NCBI RefSeq assembly: GCF_002101965.1
Contig: NZ_LQQA01000006.1
Span: 186,001 to 250,000 of the forward strand
Origin: Mycolicibacterium wolinskyi
GTDB taxonomy: Bacteria > Actinomycetota > Actinomycetes > Mycobacteriales > Mycobacteriaceae
Direction of reading: 5' to 3'
DNA: 64,000 nt
Shown here piece by piece: positions 19,372 to 26,892 of this stretch. The notes beneath the pieces were generated by a model. The model had not been told where the DNA came from, searched no databases, and worked only from the letters and a program-made list of their open reading frames with translations. Numbering within the stretch: position 1 is the first letter of the stretch; each line of letters starts with the position of its first letter. The position numbers were made by a program, and so were the translations under genes.

Positions 19372-20038
19372 TCCGGCCGCCGCGCTGGCCTGGCTGCAAC
19401 TGCACGACAACGCGTTTCCCGCCGGGCGCTTCGTGCACAGCTACGGAGTCGAATCGTGGCTGCAGGCGCATCCCGCGGCGAGCGACGGCGAGATCTGCCG
19501 GCTGGCGGAGTCTTTCGTGCGACACAGCGTGGCGACACTCGACGCCGTCGTGGTCGCACATGCCTGGGGGGTCGAGGAGCTGTCCGCGCTGACGGCGCTG
19601 GATGCGTTGACCACGTCCTACAAACTCACCGCCAACGCCCGCGCGGCGTCACACGGCTGCGGCAGGCAGCTGGCGTTGGTCGCACAGCAGGTCGGCGTGC
19701 GCGCGCCGTTCCTGGGAGCGGTGACGGGCGGTCGCACCGACGGCAACCTGGCCGTGGTGGAGGCCGTGGTGCAGCGCGAGCTCGGCATCGGTCGACTCGA
19801 CGCGGCGCTGGGCTCGATCAGGTCCGGCTATGCCGGGGTGCTGAGTGCCGCGGTTCGGTTGGGCCGGCTCGGGCCGATCCGGGCGCAGCGTGCATTGCTC
19901 GACGCCCGCCGGCAAATGGTGGAGATGGCCAGGTTGGCATTGGCCACGCCGCTGGACGACATGCACTCGACCACCCCGGAGCTCGAGATCTGGGCGATGC
20001 GTCACGAGACCGCGTCGGGCCGCATGTTCACGACCTGA
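19364..20038 (+). CDS. ureF: Urease accessory protein
   Basis: Helical partner of UreD and UreG in urease activation; 224 residues. It has the UreF opening LAWLQLHDNAFPAGRFVHSY, the conserved GVESWLQ segment, and a C-terminus ending with TPELEIWAMRHE. It is last in the operon; the ATG lies inside the His-tail coding end of ureE. Ninety bases of non-coding DNA follow before the manganese catalase gene. Confidence 0.92.
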   Translation: MSDPAAALAWLQLHDNAFPAGRFVHSYGVESWLQAHPAASDGEICRLAESFVRHSVATLDAVVVAHAWGVEELSALTALDALTTSYKLTANARAASHGCGRQLALVAQQVGVRAPFLGAVTGGRTDGNLAVVEAVVQRELGIGRLDAALGSIRSGYAGVLSAAVRLGRLGPIRAQRALLDARRQMVEMARLALATPLDDMHSTTPELEIWAMRHETASGRMFTT

Positions 20039-20127
20039 AAATCGCCTTCTCCCAGCTGTTTGAGACCGGTGGCGCCGGGTACCCGCCCCCGATCTGCAGT
20101 CCCAAGACAGCCCTGGAGGTACCCCGG

Positions 20128-21021
20128 ATGTTCATCCACAACAAAGACTTGCAATTCGAGGTCCGCGTGACCGAGCCCGACCCGCGATTCGCGACGTTGC
20201 TGCAGGAGCAGTTCGGCGGTGCGAACGGGGAGTTGAAGGCCGCCATGCAGTACTTCACGCAGGCATTCGTGCTTCGGGAGAAGAACCCGAAGATGTATGA
20301 CCTGTTCATGGATATCGCGACCGAGGAGCTGTCGCACCTGGAGATGGTCGGCTCGATGATCACGATGCTGCTCGATGGGCTCAACGACGATCTGAAGATG
20401 GCCAACGAACGATGTGATTGGATGCCCGCGGTCGGCAGCGCCGACGGTCGCGACCAGATCATGCACAGCGTCGCGGTCAATCCGCTGTACTTCGTCCTGA
20501 CCGGCGGGGGCCCGGACGTGAGCAACTCCCAGGGCGTGCCATGGCAGGGCTCGTACGTCAACGCCAACGGCGACCCGTCGGTCGATCTGCGCAGCAACCT
20601 CGCCGCGGAGTCGCGCGCCAAGGTGGTCTACGAATACCTCAAGCAGTTCACCGACGATCCGGGTGTGCAGGACACGCTCACGTTCCTGATGACCCGCGAG
20701 GTCGCGCACTACCAGCAGTTCACCGCGGCCCTCAACGAGCTGCCGGTCAACTTCCCGCCCGGGCAGCTGCCGGGCGATGACCGGTTCCAGAACGTGGCGT
20801 TCAACATGTCCAACGGCGCCGGTGACGCGCGCGGGCCGTGGAATCAGGGGCAGGGCCCGTGGCCCGAGGGCATGAAGTGGAAGTACGTCAACAAGCCGGA
20901 GGAAGAATGGCTCGGTGGCCGGCTGCGCCAGAATCAGGGTGCGAAGAAGAACCCCGAGGGCGGCCCGGCGGTGGACAGCGAGAAGCCGTTCACCCATGAA
21001 CAGCACACCGCCACTTCCTGA
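20128..21021 (+). CDS. Manganese (non-heme) catalase
   Basis: Dimanganese enzyme that decomposes hydrogen peroxide; 297 residues, cytosolic. The four-helix bundle ligands are recognisable: Glu35 (GELKAAM), Glu67 and His70 (ATEELSHLEM), Glu161 (AESRAKVVYEYL) and His194 (TREVAHYQQF). The ATG at 20128 follows a GGAGGT ribosome site. It is transcribed alone and ends at a strong bidirectional hairpin facing a hemerythrin gene, which suggests an oxygen or peroxide stress theme here. Confidence 0.93.
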   Translation: MFIHNKDLQFEVRVTEPDPRFATLLQEQFGGANGELKAAMQYFTQAFVLREKNPKMYDLFMDIATEELSHLEMVGSMITMLLDGLNDDLKMANERCDWMPAVGSADGRDQIMHSVAVNPLYFVLTGGGPDVSNSQGVPWQGSYVNANGDPSVDLRSNLAAESRAKVVYEYLKQFTDDPGVQDTLTFLMTREVAHYQQFTAALNELPVNFPPGQLPGDDRFQNVAFNMSNGAGDARGPWNQGQGPWPEGMKWKYVNKPEEEWLGGRLRQNQGAKKNPEGGPAVDSEKPFTHEQHTATS

Positions 21022-21028
21022 TTGAACG

Positions 21029-21064
21029 CCAGCGGCCGACGCCGGGGAGGGCGTCGGCCGCTGG
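21029..21064. terminator. Bidirectional terminator between Mn-catalase and hemerythrin genes
   Basis: Perfect 15-bp inverted repeat: CCAGCGGCCGACGCC at 21029-21043 and its complement at 21050-21064, loop GGGGAG. It sits in the 55-bp gap between two convergent genes. No long T-tract, as is common in mycobacteria. Confidence 0.8.
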
Positions 21065-21076
21065 TCTGTCCGTCGG

Positions 21077-21661
21077 TCAGTGGATCTGCGGATCGGGCGG
21101 ATTGTCCTTCTCCCGGCCGGTTGCCGCGTCACGGACATGGTCGACGATCGCGGCCGCGGCACCCATCGTCTTCTGGACAGCCGGGTTCGCCGGGGTGTCG
21201 GGGTGTGGGCGGGTCGGGGCGATCTTCTTGGCCTGCTCGAGCTTGGTGCCGAGTTTCTCGAGCTCCTCGCGGCTGACGACCGCCTCGAACTTGGGCCACA
21301 CGACATCCTCCTCGTAGGCGATGTGTTCGCGGCCCACCTTCACGAATTCTCTTAGTGCGTCGTGGTACTCGGTCTCACCCGGCCGGCCGTCCTCCAGCTT
21401 CTGAAGCAGTTCCTTGCCGACCTGCTCCTGTTCGATCGCCTCGTCGGCGAGTTCGTCGCCGTCGTCGAGCGCGTCACGGACCGCCGGCCAGAAGATCTGC
21501 TGTTCGATTGCCTCATGCTGTGATTCGGCGATGACGAGGTTGGTCACCATCGTGGCCAAGCCGCTCTGTTCGGCGCCCGATCCGGTCGGTGCGCCGTCGA
21601 GTACCTCCAACATGCCGAGCACGCTTTTGTGGTCCTGACGGAGAAACGTCAATGCATCCAT
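21077..21661 (-). CDS. Hemerythrin HHE domain protein
   Basis: Oxo-diiron protein of 194 residues. Metal-ligand positions are visible in LRQDHKSVLGMLEV, IAESQHEAIEQQIFWPAV and VGREHIAYEEDVVWPKFE. The C-terminal 45 residues are Pro/Lys-rich and probably extended. ATG 21661 (MDALTFLRQDH) has an AGAAGG ribosome site; the longer reading start is not supported. Roles in oxygen, nitric oxide or peroxide sensing are known for mycobacterial relatives. Here it faces a manganese catalase gene. Confidence 0.88.
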   Translation of the reverse strand: MDALTFLRQDHKSVLGMLEVLDGAPTGSGAEQSGLATMVTNLVIAESQHEAIEQQIFWPAVRDALDDGDELADEAIEQEQVGKELLQKLEDGRPGETEYHDALREFVKVGREHIAYEEDVVWPKFEAVVSREELEKLGTKLEQAKKIAPTRPHPDTPANPAVQKTMGAAAAIVDHVRDAATGREKDNPPDPQIH

Positions 21662-21749
21662 GTCCAAAGCCCTTCTGCGGAAAACAGTTGGGTGCGCATA
21701 CCCCCGGCCGTTGGGTTGAAACCGCTCGGTGCCGGGTACTTCGAGTGCC

Positions 21750-21902
21750 ATGCCACGTGGTGACGGGATCTACGACGAGGAACATGCCGACAAGCCCGAG
21801 AAGGCCGATAAGGCCGGCCAACATCCGGCGGGAAAAGAGGTGCCGGAGGACACCCCCGACGTGGATACCGGCGAGGGCACCGCGCAGGAGCCGCCGGACT
21901 GA
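21750..21902 (+). CDS. Small acidic hydrophilic protein, 50 aa
   Basis: A short frame read directly from the plus strand: ATG 21750 to TGA 21902. The product starts MPRGDGIYDEEHADKPEK and ends DTGEGTAQEPPD. It is rich in Asp, Glu, Lys and Pro with no hydrophobic stretch, so probably disordered. Codon use is GC-rich in third positions like real genes, and it fills a gap divergent from the hemerythrin gene and ends 2 bp before the stop of the next minus-strand gene. I do not recognise a function. Confidence 0.55.
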   Translation: MPRGDGIYDEEHADKPEKADKAGQHPAGKEVPEDTPDVDTGEGTAQEPPD

Positions 21903-21904
21903 GG

Positions 21905-22573
21905 TCACTCGGCCCCGCGGCCGGTTCGGCTCCGTTCGTATGCGGCGCGGCGGAACTCAGCCAGCCAGTGGGGCGTCAGGCTCACGCCGGGAACGATGTG
22001 CAACGCGGGATCGAAGGGCACGTCTCGGCCATGGGGAACCTTCTTGTGCAGCGTGATACGGGCCAGTGGGCGAAAGCCCTCGGTGCCCGGGGCTTGTTCG
22101 AGATCGAACTCCAGGCCGGTCCGGCCGAGTTGATCGTCGACGCTGGCCATCGCCAAGCCGCCGCCGTCGAAGCGCGTCGTCAGCCGAGCCCGCAGCCACC
22201 AGTGGGTGTCCTCGTACTTGAGCGGCATCAGACTCGACAGCGTGACGTTGCGCCAGGAAGTCGCCGGGCACAACAAGATTCGTTGACCGGCGAACGTGGA
22301 CGCGAGCAGGATGTCCCAGGGCGTCCCCGACAATTGGGGCGGCATTCGCCAGGCCAGCCCGACGATGTCGGGCAGGGAACCGGGCAGGCCGATTCCTTTC
22401 GAAATCCGCCCGACGATTTCGCATGATCGGATCGGTAAGCCGTGACCGTCCGGCGCGGTCCGCTCGATGGTGCCCTGCGCGAGCACCCCGGTCGGGTGGA
22501 AGAACCGGCGGTGCCGCATCGAGGCGCCGACCTGGACCGGCAGGGTGACGGCATCGGAAAGCTTCACTGCCAC
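21905..22573 (-). CDS. Conserved hypothetical protein (catalase-related-fold-like)
   Basis: A 222-residue protein from GTG 22573 (VAVKLSDAVTLPVQ); an extension to TTG 22600 is possible. Segments such as FFHPTGVLAQGTIERTAPDG and LPIRSCEIVGRISKGIGLPG suggest an all-beta core similar to proteins labelled phosphodiesterase or catalase-like in actinobacteria, but no heme ligand or catalytic motif can be assigned. It lies alone between the small acidic gene and a 74-residue helical protein on the same strand. Function unknown. Confidence 0.65.
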   Translation of the reverse strand: MAVKLSDAVTLPVQVGASMRHRRFFHPTGVLAQGTIERTAPDGHGLPIRSCEIVGRISKGIGLPGSLPDIVGLAWRMPPQLSGTPWDILLASTFAGQRILLCPATSWRNVTLSSLMPLKYEDTHWWLRARLTTRFDGGGLAMASVDDQLGRTGLEFDLEQAPGTEGFRPLARITLHKKVPHGRDVPFDPALHIVPGVSLTPHWLAEFRRAAYERSRTGRGAE

Positions 22574-22609
22574 GGGTTGCCCGCGGCGACCCGGCGACAA
22601 ACGTGCGGA

Positions 22610-22834
22610 TTAAGCGCTGACGAGTTCCGGTGCGGCGGTGCTGAGGCTCTCGAGTTCGGATGTCACCCGGCGTTCGACGAGCAGCGGCACGAAGTCGCGG
22701 ATCACGCTGCCCTCGAAGCGGTGGTGTGCGGTCTCGACCGCGGCAGATACGCGTTCGGCCGGAAATGTATTGAAACGTTTCACCAGGCGATCCTGGACAT
22801 CGGCGATCAATTCGCTCTCAGATCGGGTCTTCAT
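22610..22834 (-). CDS. Small three-helix-bundle protein, 74 aa
   Basis: A 74-residue helical protein (SELIADVQDRLVKRFNTFPA, then VSAAVETAHHRFEGSVIRDF and a C-terminal helix). The pattern resembles the mycobacterial three-helix bundle dimerisation domain proteins. ATG 22834 is preceded by AAGGACC and by a possible promoter (TTGACG, 18 bp, GACAAT). No partner is evident from the neighbours. Confidence 0.6.
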   Translation of the reverse strand: MKTRSESELIADVQDRLVKRFNTFPAERVSAAVETAHHRFEGSVIRDFVPLLVERRVTSELESLSTAAPELVSA

Positions 22835-22887
22835 GGTCCTTATTGTCTGAGCTGCGCCTTTGGCGCGTCAACGCGTCGTTCGTCACA

Positions 22888-22912
22888 AACTTGACAGTTG
22901 TCAACTCAAGTT
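22888..22912. repeat. Nested inverted repeats upstream of the 74-aa gene
   Basis: AACTTGA (22888-22894) and TCAAGTT (22906-22912) are complementary arms that enclose a second palindrome, TTGACA-gt-TGTCAA (22891-22904). It lies between the end of the thioesterase gene and the start of the 74-residue gene on the same strand. It could be a terminator for the first or an operator for the second. Confidence 0.4.
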
Positions 22913-23714
22913 AGATCCGCCAGAGCGCTTCCTGGTTGACGCTCGCCACCAGGGATCCGGCGCCGTCGTAGAGCGAGCCGACCGCAAGCCCGCGGGAATC
23001 GTTGTGATTGACCGAACGCACCTCGTAGCGGTGCCACGCGTCGGGCCGGAACGCGCGGTGAAACCAGATCGAATGGTCGAGGCTCGCGGCGAACCCGAGG
23101 TCGGCGGACAACGGAACGTTCGGCGGCAGCGCGGCCGGGACCGGCCCGAGGTCCGACATGTAGGCGAGCGTGCAGGCGCAGACCAGCGGGTCGTCCTCGA
23201 CCGGCTCGCGGGTTCTGATCCAGAACGGCGGAACCGCGAACTCCGAATCGTCATCGGGTCTGGTGCGCAGCTCGAAGAGGTCGCCGAAGTCAAGGACATT
23301 GCTCTTGGTCACCGCGGCGTCGAACTCCAGCGCCGGCGTGCGGTCGGGTTGCCAGTCGACGCCGGGCTCGGGCTGGTGGAAGGACGCGATCATCTCCAGG
23401 ATGACGGCGCCGTCCTGTACGGCTGTGACGCGGCGCGTCGCGAATGCGCGGCCGTCGCGCGTGCGCTCGACGCGAAACTCGACCTCGGCGTCGTAGCGGC
23501 CACCGCGGACGAAGTAGGCGTGCAGCGACTGCGGCAGCTTGCCGGCATCGACCGTCGCGCCGGCAGCCGCCAACGACTGGGCGGCGATCAGCCCGCCGAA
23601 CAACCGCTCGACCGCTCCGCGCCGCGGCTCGCGGATTCGGAAGACGTCCCCATCTGCGTCGACGCGGTCGAACCGCAGCAGTTTGCTTATCCAGCTCGTG
23701 GTGGAGGCCGTCAT
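22911..23714 (-). CDS. Acyl-CoA thioesterase, TesB (type II) family
   Basis: Double hot-dog thioesterase of 267 residues that hydrolyses acyl-CoA esters. N-terminal hot-dog: RIREPRRGAVERLFGGLIAAQ then LHAYFVRGGRYDAEVEFRVE. C-terminal hot-dog: the conserved LDHSIWFHRAF and DSRGLAVGSLYDGAGSLVAS. ATG 23714 (MTASTTSW) is used; the longer frame runs through the SRPBCC gene. It is the last gene of a TetR-methyltransferase-SRPBCC-thioesterase unit on the minus strand, 37 bp after the SRPBCC stop. Confidence 0.88.
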   Translation of the reverse strand: MTASTTSWISKLLRFDRVDADGDVFRIREPRRGAVERLFGGLIAAQSLAAAGATVDAGKLPQSLHAYFVRGGRYDAEVEFRVERTRDGRAFATRRVTAVQDGAVILEMIASFHQPEPGVDWQPDRTPALEFDAAVTKSNVLDFGDLFELRTRPDDDSEFAVPPFWIRTREPVEDDPLVCACTLAYMSDLGPVPAALPPNVPLSADLGFAASLDHSIWFHRAFRPDAWHRYEVRSVNHNDSRGLAVGSLYDGAGSLVASVNQEALWRI

Positions 23715-23751
23715 CGCTGTGACGCTACCGACCGCTTGGTTGAGACTCTCG

Positions 23752-24249
23752 TCACGCCCGGCGTGCGAAGTACCGCTGGCCGTCGGACGCCAGCCGCCCG
23801 AACGTCGCCTTGACCGCGGGTGCGAGCACGCGGAACGGCAGGGCGAACGCCGGCTTGGGCTCGATCGCCACGACCCACGTGAATTGCGTCTGGCCCTCGC
23901 CCGCAGGTTCGACGAGGTAGTCCTCGGCGAAGCGGCGCAGCGAGGGGATGGTGGCCTCGTCCACCGTGAACGAGTACCGGCGTCCGTCGTCCCACCGGAA
24001 GAATGTCTCGTGCACGCGCGCGAAGCCGGGGGCGAGAACGACTTCGCGCATCGTCCCCACGCCGAACGGCCGCGGCGAAAGCCAGTTGACCTCTTTGACG
24101 GACGGCCCCCACGCGGCAAGGGATTCGTCGGAGACCAGTGACTCCCACACCTGTTGCGGCGGGGCGGCGAAACGCTTGCGGTAGGTGAAGATGTGCGGTG
24201 CCGTGGTGAAGAAGTCGGCGTCCGCGGATTCCAGGATGAAGCGGGGCAT
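23752..24249 (-). CDS. SRPBCC (START-like) superfamily protein
   Basis: A 165-residue helix-grip protein with an internal hydrophobic cavity. The N-terminal strand-helix HIFTYRKRFAAPPQQVWESL and the final long helix before FGRLASDGQRYF are typical of polyketide cyclase/START-like folds in mycobacteria. Such proteins bind lipids or other hydrophobic ligands; no catalytic residues can be assigned. It starts 22 bp downstream of the methyltransferase stop and precedes the thioesterase, suggesting a small-molecule or lipid pathway. Confidence 0.75.
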   Translation of the reverse strand: MPRFILESADADFFTTAPHIFTYRKRFAAPPQQVWESLVSDESLAAWGPSVKEVNWLSPRPFGVGTMREVVLAPGFARVHETFFRWDDGRRYSFTVDEATIPSLRRFAEDYLVEPAGEGQTQFTWVVAIEPKPAFALPFRVLAPAVKATFGRLASDGQRYFARRA

Positions 24250-24271
24250 GGGCTGAGCATGCCCCAGCGCA

Positions 24272-25087
24272 TCAGTTCCCGAAGGTGTATCGCAGCGGCC
24301 GGCCGAGCCGGCGCAGCGCCGGGATCCGGTACACGCCCCGCAGGAATCGGCGGGTGAGCCCGGACAGGCGCTGATCCATGCCGGGCGCATCCGAATACCA
24401 GAGCTCGGTGTCGAACCGCAGGCCGGGCACGGCGCGCTCGAGGTCGCGCGGATCCCCGATGCTCCAGCCGAGGCGCGCGCCCGACGCCTTGACGCAGCCG
24501 TAGCGCTGCAGGAACCACAGGCCCCGTTTGTCGTAGCCGTCGAACAGCAGCTCGCCCGACGGGAAGTGGCCCGTGATACGGCGCAACAGCGCGAGGCCTT
24601 CCTCGGCGGGTAGGTACGGGGTCACGCCCTCGGCCACGACGAGCACCGGCGTGTCCCCGGCGACGTCGTCGAGCAATGTCGGATCGGTCACGGACTTGGC
24701 GATCATGGCGTAATCCGAGGCGAAAAGCTTGCGGCGCAAGGCAATCACGTCGGGGAAATCGACGTCGTACCACGTGACCGACGGCGGCGGGGCCACCCGA
24801 AAAGCGCGCGTGTCCAGGCCGCACCCGAGGTGCAGAACGGTGCAGCGCGGGTGGGCGTCGATGAATTGGCGGGCCCACGTGTCGTACGCCCTGGGGCGGA
24901 CCGCCAGCGACAGGTGGTCACTGCGGCGCACGCGCAGCTTGCTGAAGTCGTAGTCGACGCGCTGCAGCGCGGCGAAGGCCTCGGTGTCCTGCAGGATCGA
25001 ATCGGGACGGCGGCTTTCCATGGCCTTGCCGTAGAGCGTGGCAAGCGTCGTCTCCTGCGCTCCGGTGAGTGCGACTTTCTCGGTCAT
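24272..25087 (-). CDS. SAM-dependent methyltransferase, LCM family
   Basis: A 271-residue class I methyltransferase of the leucine carboxyl methyltransferase (PF04072) type expanded in mycobacteria. The SAM-binding motif HLGCGLDTRAFRV is clear, followed by WYDVDFPDVIALRR and VVAEGVTPYLPAEE. In fungi this family makes O-methyl esters of polyketides; substrates in mycobacteria are mostly unknown. ATG 25087 has GCAGGAG upstream and overlaps the tetR stop by four bases, so the two genes are co-translated. Confidence 0.87.
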   Translation of the reverse strand: MTEKVALTGAQETTLATLYGKAMESRRPDSILQDTEAFAALQRVDYDFSKLRVRRSDHLSLAVRPRAYDTWARQFIDAHPRCTVLHLGCGLDTRAFRVAPPPSVTWYDVDFPDVIALRRKLFASDYAMIAKSVTDPTLLDDVAGDTPVLVVAEGVTPYLPAEEGLALLRRITGHFPSGELLFDGYDKRGLWFLQRYGCVKASGARLGWSIGDPRDLERAVPGLRFDTELWYSDAPGMDQRLSGLTRRFLRGVYRIPALRRLGRPLRYTFGN

Positions 25088-25719
25088 TGCTGCTCCTGCT
25101 GATAGAGGTTCAAACCACTGCGCGCCAACGACATCAGATCCGCGCCGGCCAAATCGGGCGACATCGCGTCGAGTACGGCCGCGCTGATCCGGGTCAGTAC
25201 CTGGGGTGTGAGTCCGTCGGCGCCGAGCACGCGGATCAGATGGGGGTGCATCACCCACACCCCGAGCCTCATCGCGACGTGCACGGCGGCCAGCGTCCGC
25301 AAGTCCTGCTGGGCCGCGCGGCCCTGCGGGGGATGAGTCGTCAGGTAGTCCTCGGTGAGCGCGACTAAGTTGTCGAAAAGCCGTGTCGCACCGGGTGATT
25401 CATCGACCAAAGCCCGCGACACATACCGCAGCACGATCGGGGCGCCTCGGTAGACGTCAGCCAGATAGCCGGGATCGGCGATCGCCTCGCCGTCCACCCC
25501 TTCGGCGATGACGCGCCGCAGATAGTCCATGACGAACCCGTCGCAGGCCTCGCGCAGTCCCTGTTTGTTGCCGAAGTGGTGTGAGACCAGGCCGGGCGCG
25601 ACGTTCGCCTCGGCGGCGATCGTGCGGATCGTCGTTTCCTTGACGCCGTGCTCGGCGAGCAGTCGCATCGCGGCATCCCGGATACGCGCGCGGGCGGTGA
25701 CATCCTCGGCTGGACGCAT
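25084..25719 (-). CDS. TetR family regulator, autoregulated operon head
   Basis: A 211-residue repressor with an N-terminal HTH (TIRTIAAEANVAPGLVSHHF, about residues 31-50) and a C-terminal TetR ligand domain. ATG 25719 (MRPAED) is chosen, because the longer start at 25737 lies inside the palindromic operator and downstream of the predicted -10. It heads the operon with the methyltransferase, SRPBCC protein and thioesterase. The 36-bp palindrome overlapping its own promoter implies autorepression. Confidence 0.86.
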   Translation of the reverse strand: MRPAEDVTARARIRDAAMRLLAEHGVKETTIRTIAAEANVAPGLVSHHFGNKQGLREACDGFVMDYLRRVIAEGVDGEAIADPGYLADVYRGAPIVLRYVSRALVDESPGATRLFDNLVALTEDYLTTHPPQGRAAQQDLRTLAAVHVAMRLGVWVMHPHLIRVLGADGLTPQVLTRISAAVLDAMSPDLAGADLMSLARSGLNLYQQEQQ

Positions 25720-25728
25720 GTTCAGTAG

Positions 25729-25765
25729 TTTAAACACTCGACCAGTGGGCTGGTCAAGTGTTTAA
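25729..25765 (-). promoter_or_regulatory. TetR operator palindrome containing the operon promoter
   Basis: TTAAACACTCGACCAG (25730-25745) and CTGGTCAAGTGTTTAA (25750-25765) are inverted repeats with 15 of 16 positions paired and a 4-bp centre. On the minus strand the same DNA holds a -35 TTGACC (25757-25752), a 17-bp spacer and a -10 TTTAAA (25734-25729). Repressor binding would block RNA polymerase directly. Confidence 0.75.
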
Positions 25766-25780
25766 TGACCGTTGCCGGTG

Positions 25781-26200
25781 CTAGGCGAGCGCCACTCCGA
25801 GTTCTTGGGCGAACACCTTGATCATGTGCTGGACGGCGATCTCGTTGCGGCCGATGATCATGTGGTCGTGCTGGCCGTGCCGGACACCTTCACCGCACTG
25901 GGGCAGCATCGCGAAGTCCTCGTCGCGCACCGCGGCGTGCACCCCTTCATAGACGGCGTCGTAGGCCGCACGCATGTCATCGTCGGTTGCGGGGATACGA
26001 CCCATCCAGCTGTGCCGGACGCTGCAGCGGGTTGGTTCCCCGGCCGGCAGCATGTCGATGATCTCGACGCCGACGGGGCTGTTGGCAAGGATGAGATTCG
26101 GATAGACCCAATAGATCACGCCCATGTTGGCCGACGGGTCCAGCGGGGCACTGGGATCGTTGTCGGTGAGCTGGCGCGGTATCGAGCGGCGAAGGTCTAC
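25781..26200 (-). pseudogene. 3' remnant of a Rieske ring-hydroxylating oxygenase alpha subunit
   Basis: Only the C-terminal part of the catalytic domain is recognisable: NMGVIYWVYPNLILANSP, then RDEDFAMLPQCGEGVRHGQH and GRNEIAVQHMIKVFAQELGV. This is the ending of aromatic ring-hydroxylating dioxygenase alpha subunits. The N-terminal Rieske 2Fe-2S domain and the iron-ligand region (about 250-300 residues) are missing. The frame stays open to 26443 but the sequence there no longer looks like the family. The break coincides with the left edge of the A/T-richer island, so insertion or deletion truncated the gene. It was probably co-directional with the neighbouring TetR operon. Confidence 0.7.
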
Positions 26201-26673
26201 TTCGCCACGCCGGATATGGTCCTCGCAGGTGGAGACCGGACCGAGTGCGAGCTTTGCGGTCAGACGGGGCAGTCTCCGGAACGAGGTTGTGCAAGGCACG
26301 CGAGCCGTGGTGTTTGGCGATGGGATGCGCTTCCCGTCCACGTCGAGTGCATGGACGATGCTGAGCTGAGCGACTCCGCGCCGCCGGGACGGTGCGTTAC
26401 GCTCTGGTCGTTTCGGTTGAGACCGCCGAGGAGACCTCGACACTATTCGCGATGAAGTACGAACCAGACTCCGTCAGCGGATTAGCGACCGCACACGAGG
26501 TCGGGTATCGGGTTGACGCCTCACCACCATTGTTATACCGAGCAATAGCTCCACCGTATCGGCCGCATTTCGCCAAGATTAGTGTGGGCCGAGTGAAGCA
26601 TCTCGTTAATGGGCGTTGTATCCCGTTGCAAATGCCAGAGGTGTCCCACGGTCGCCAGGACTAGTCAGTGGTC
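26201..26673. other. Left boundary zone of the genomic island, no clear gene
   Basis: Composition shifts here from GC-rich to clearly more A/T-rich. Short open frames on both strands show no recognisable domain. No copy of the tRNA-Pro 3' end was found by eye, so an attachment-site repeat is not supported on this side. Confidence 0.5.
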
Positions 26674-26892
26674 CTAGAAATCTCGATAGTCATAATTTGG
26701 CTTTATCTCGCGATTCATATAGCTGCCCTTCGAGTCAGCCGCAAGCAACTCCTCGTAAGAAGCCTGGGGAACCCGAGAGTACACATAGATTCGTCCACTA
26801 GAAAATTCTACGTATAGATCCTCCGTGGCGGCATCATATCCAATTCGAGATACATTGCTTGAGTCTACGGGCTCCATATCTGGAAGTGTCAT
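26674..26892 (-). CDS. KTSC domain protein, third gene of the SIR2-HerA operon
   Basis: A 72-residue single-domain protein. The KTSC fold is recognisable from VDSSNVSRIGYD, LYVEFSSGRIYVYSRVP with the central Y-x-Y, and SKGSYMNREIKPNYDY. KTSC is named for the C-terminus of some lysyl-tRNA synthetases and has been suggested to bind RNA; no activity is established. The ATG directly abuts the HerA stop (TAGATG), so it is translationally coupled and almost certainly part of the same system. A regulator, RNA sensor or toxin-tuning subunit are all possible. Confidence 0.8.
   Translation of the reverse strand: MTLPDMEPVDSSNVSRIGYDAATEDLYVEFSSGRIYVYSRVPQASYEELLAADSKGSYMNREIKPNYDYRDF

Noticed and set aside
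26392..26664. A 90-codon plus-strand frame at the left island edge
   Set aside because: No domain, no ribosome site, and composition does not support coding.
26201..26673. A left attachment-site copy of the tRNA-Pro 3' end
   Set aside because: No segment resembling the tRNA 3' half was found by eye in this region.
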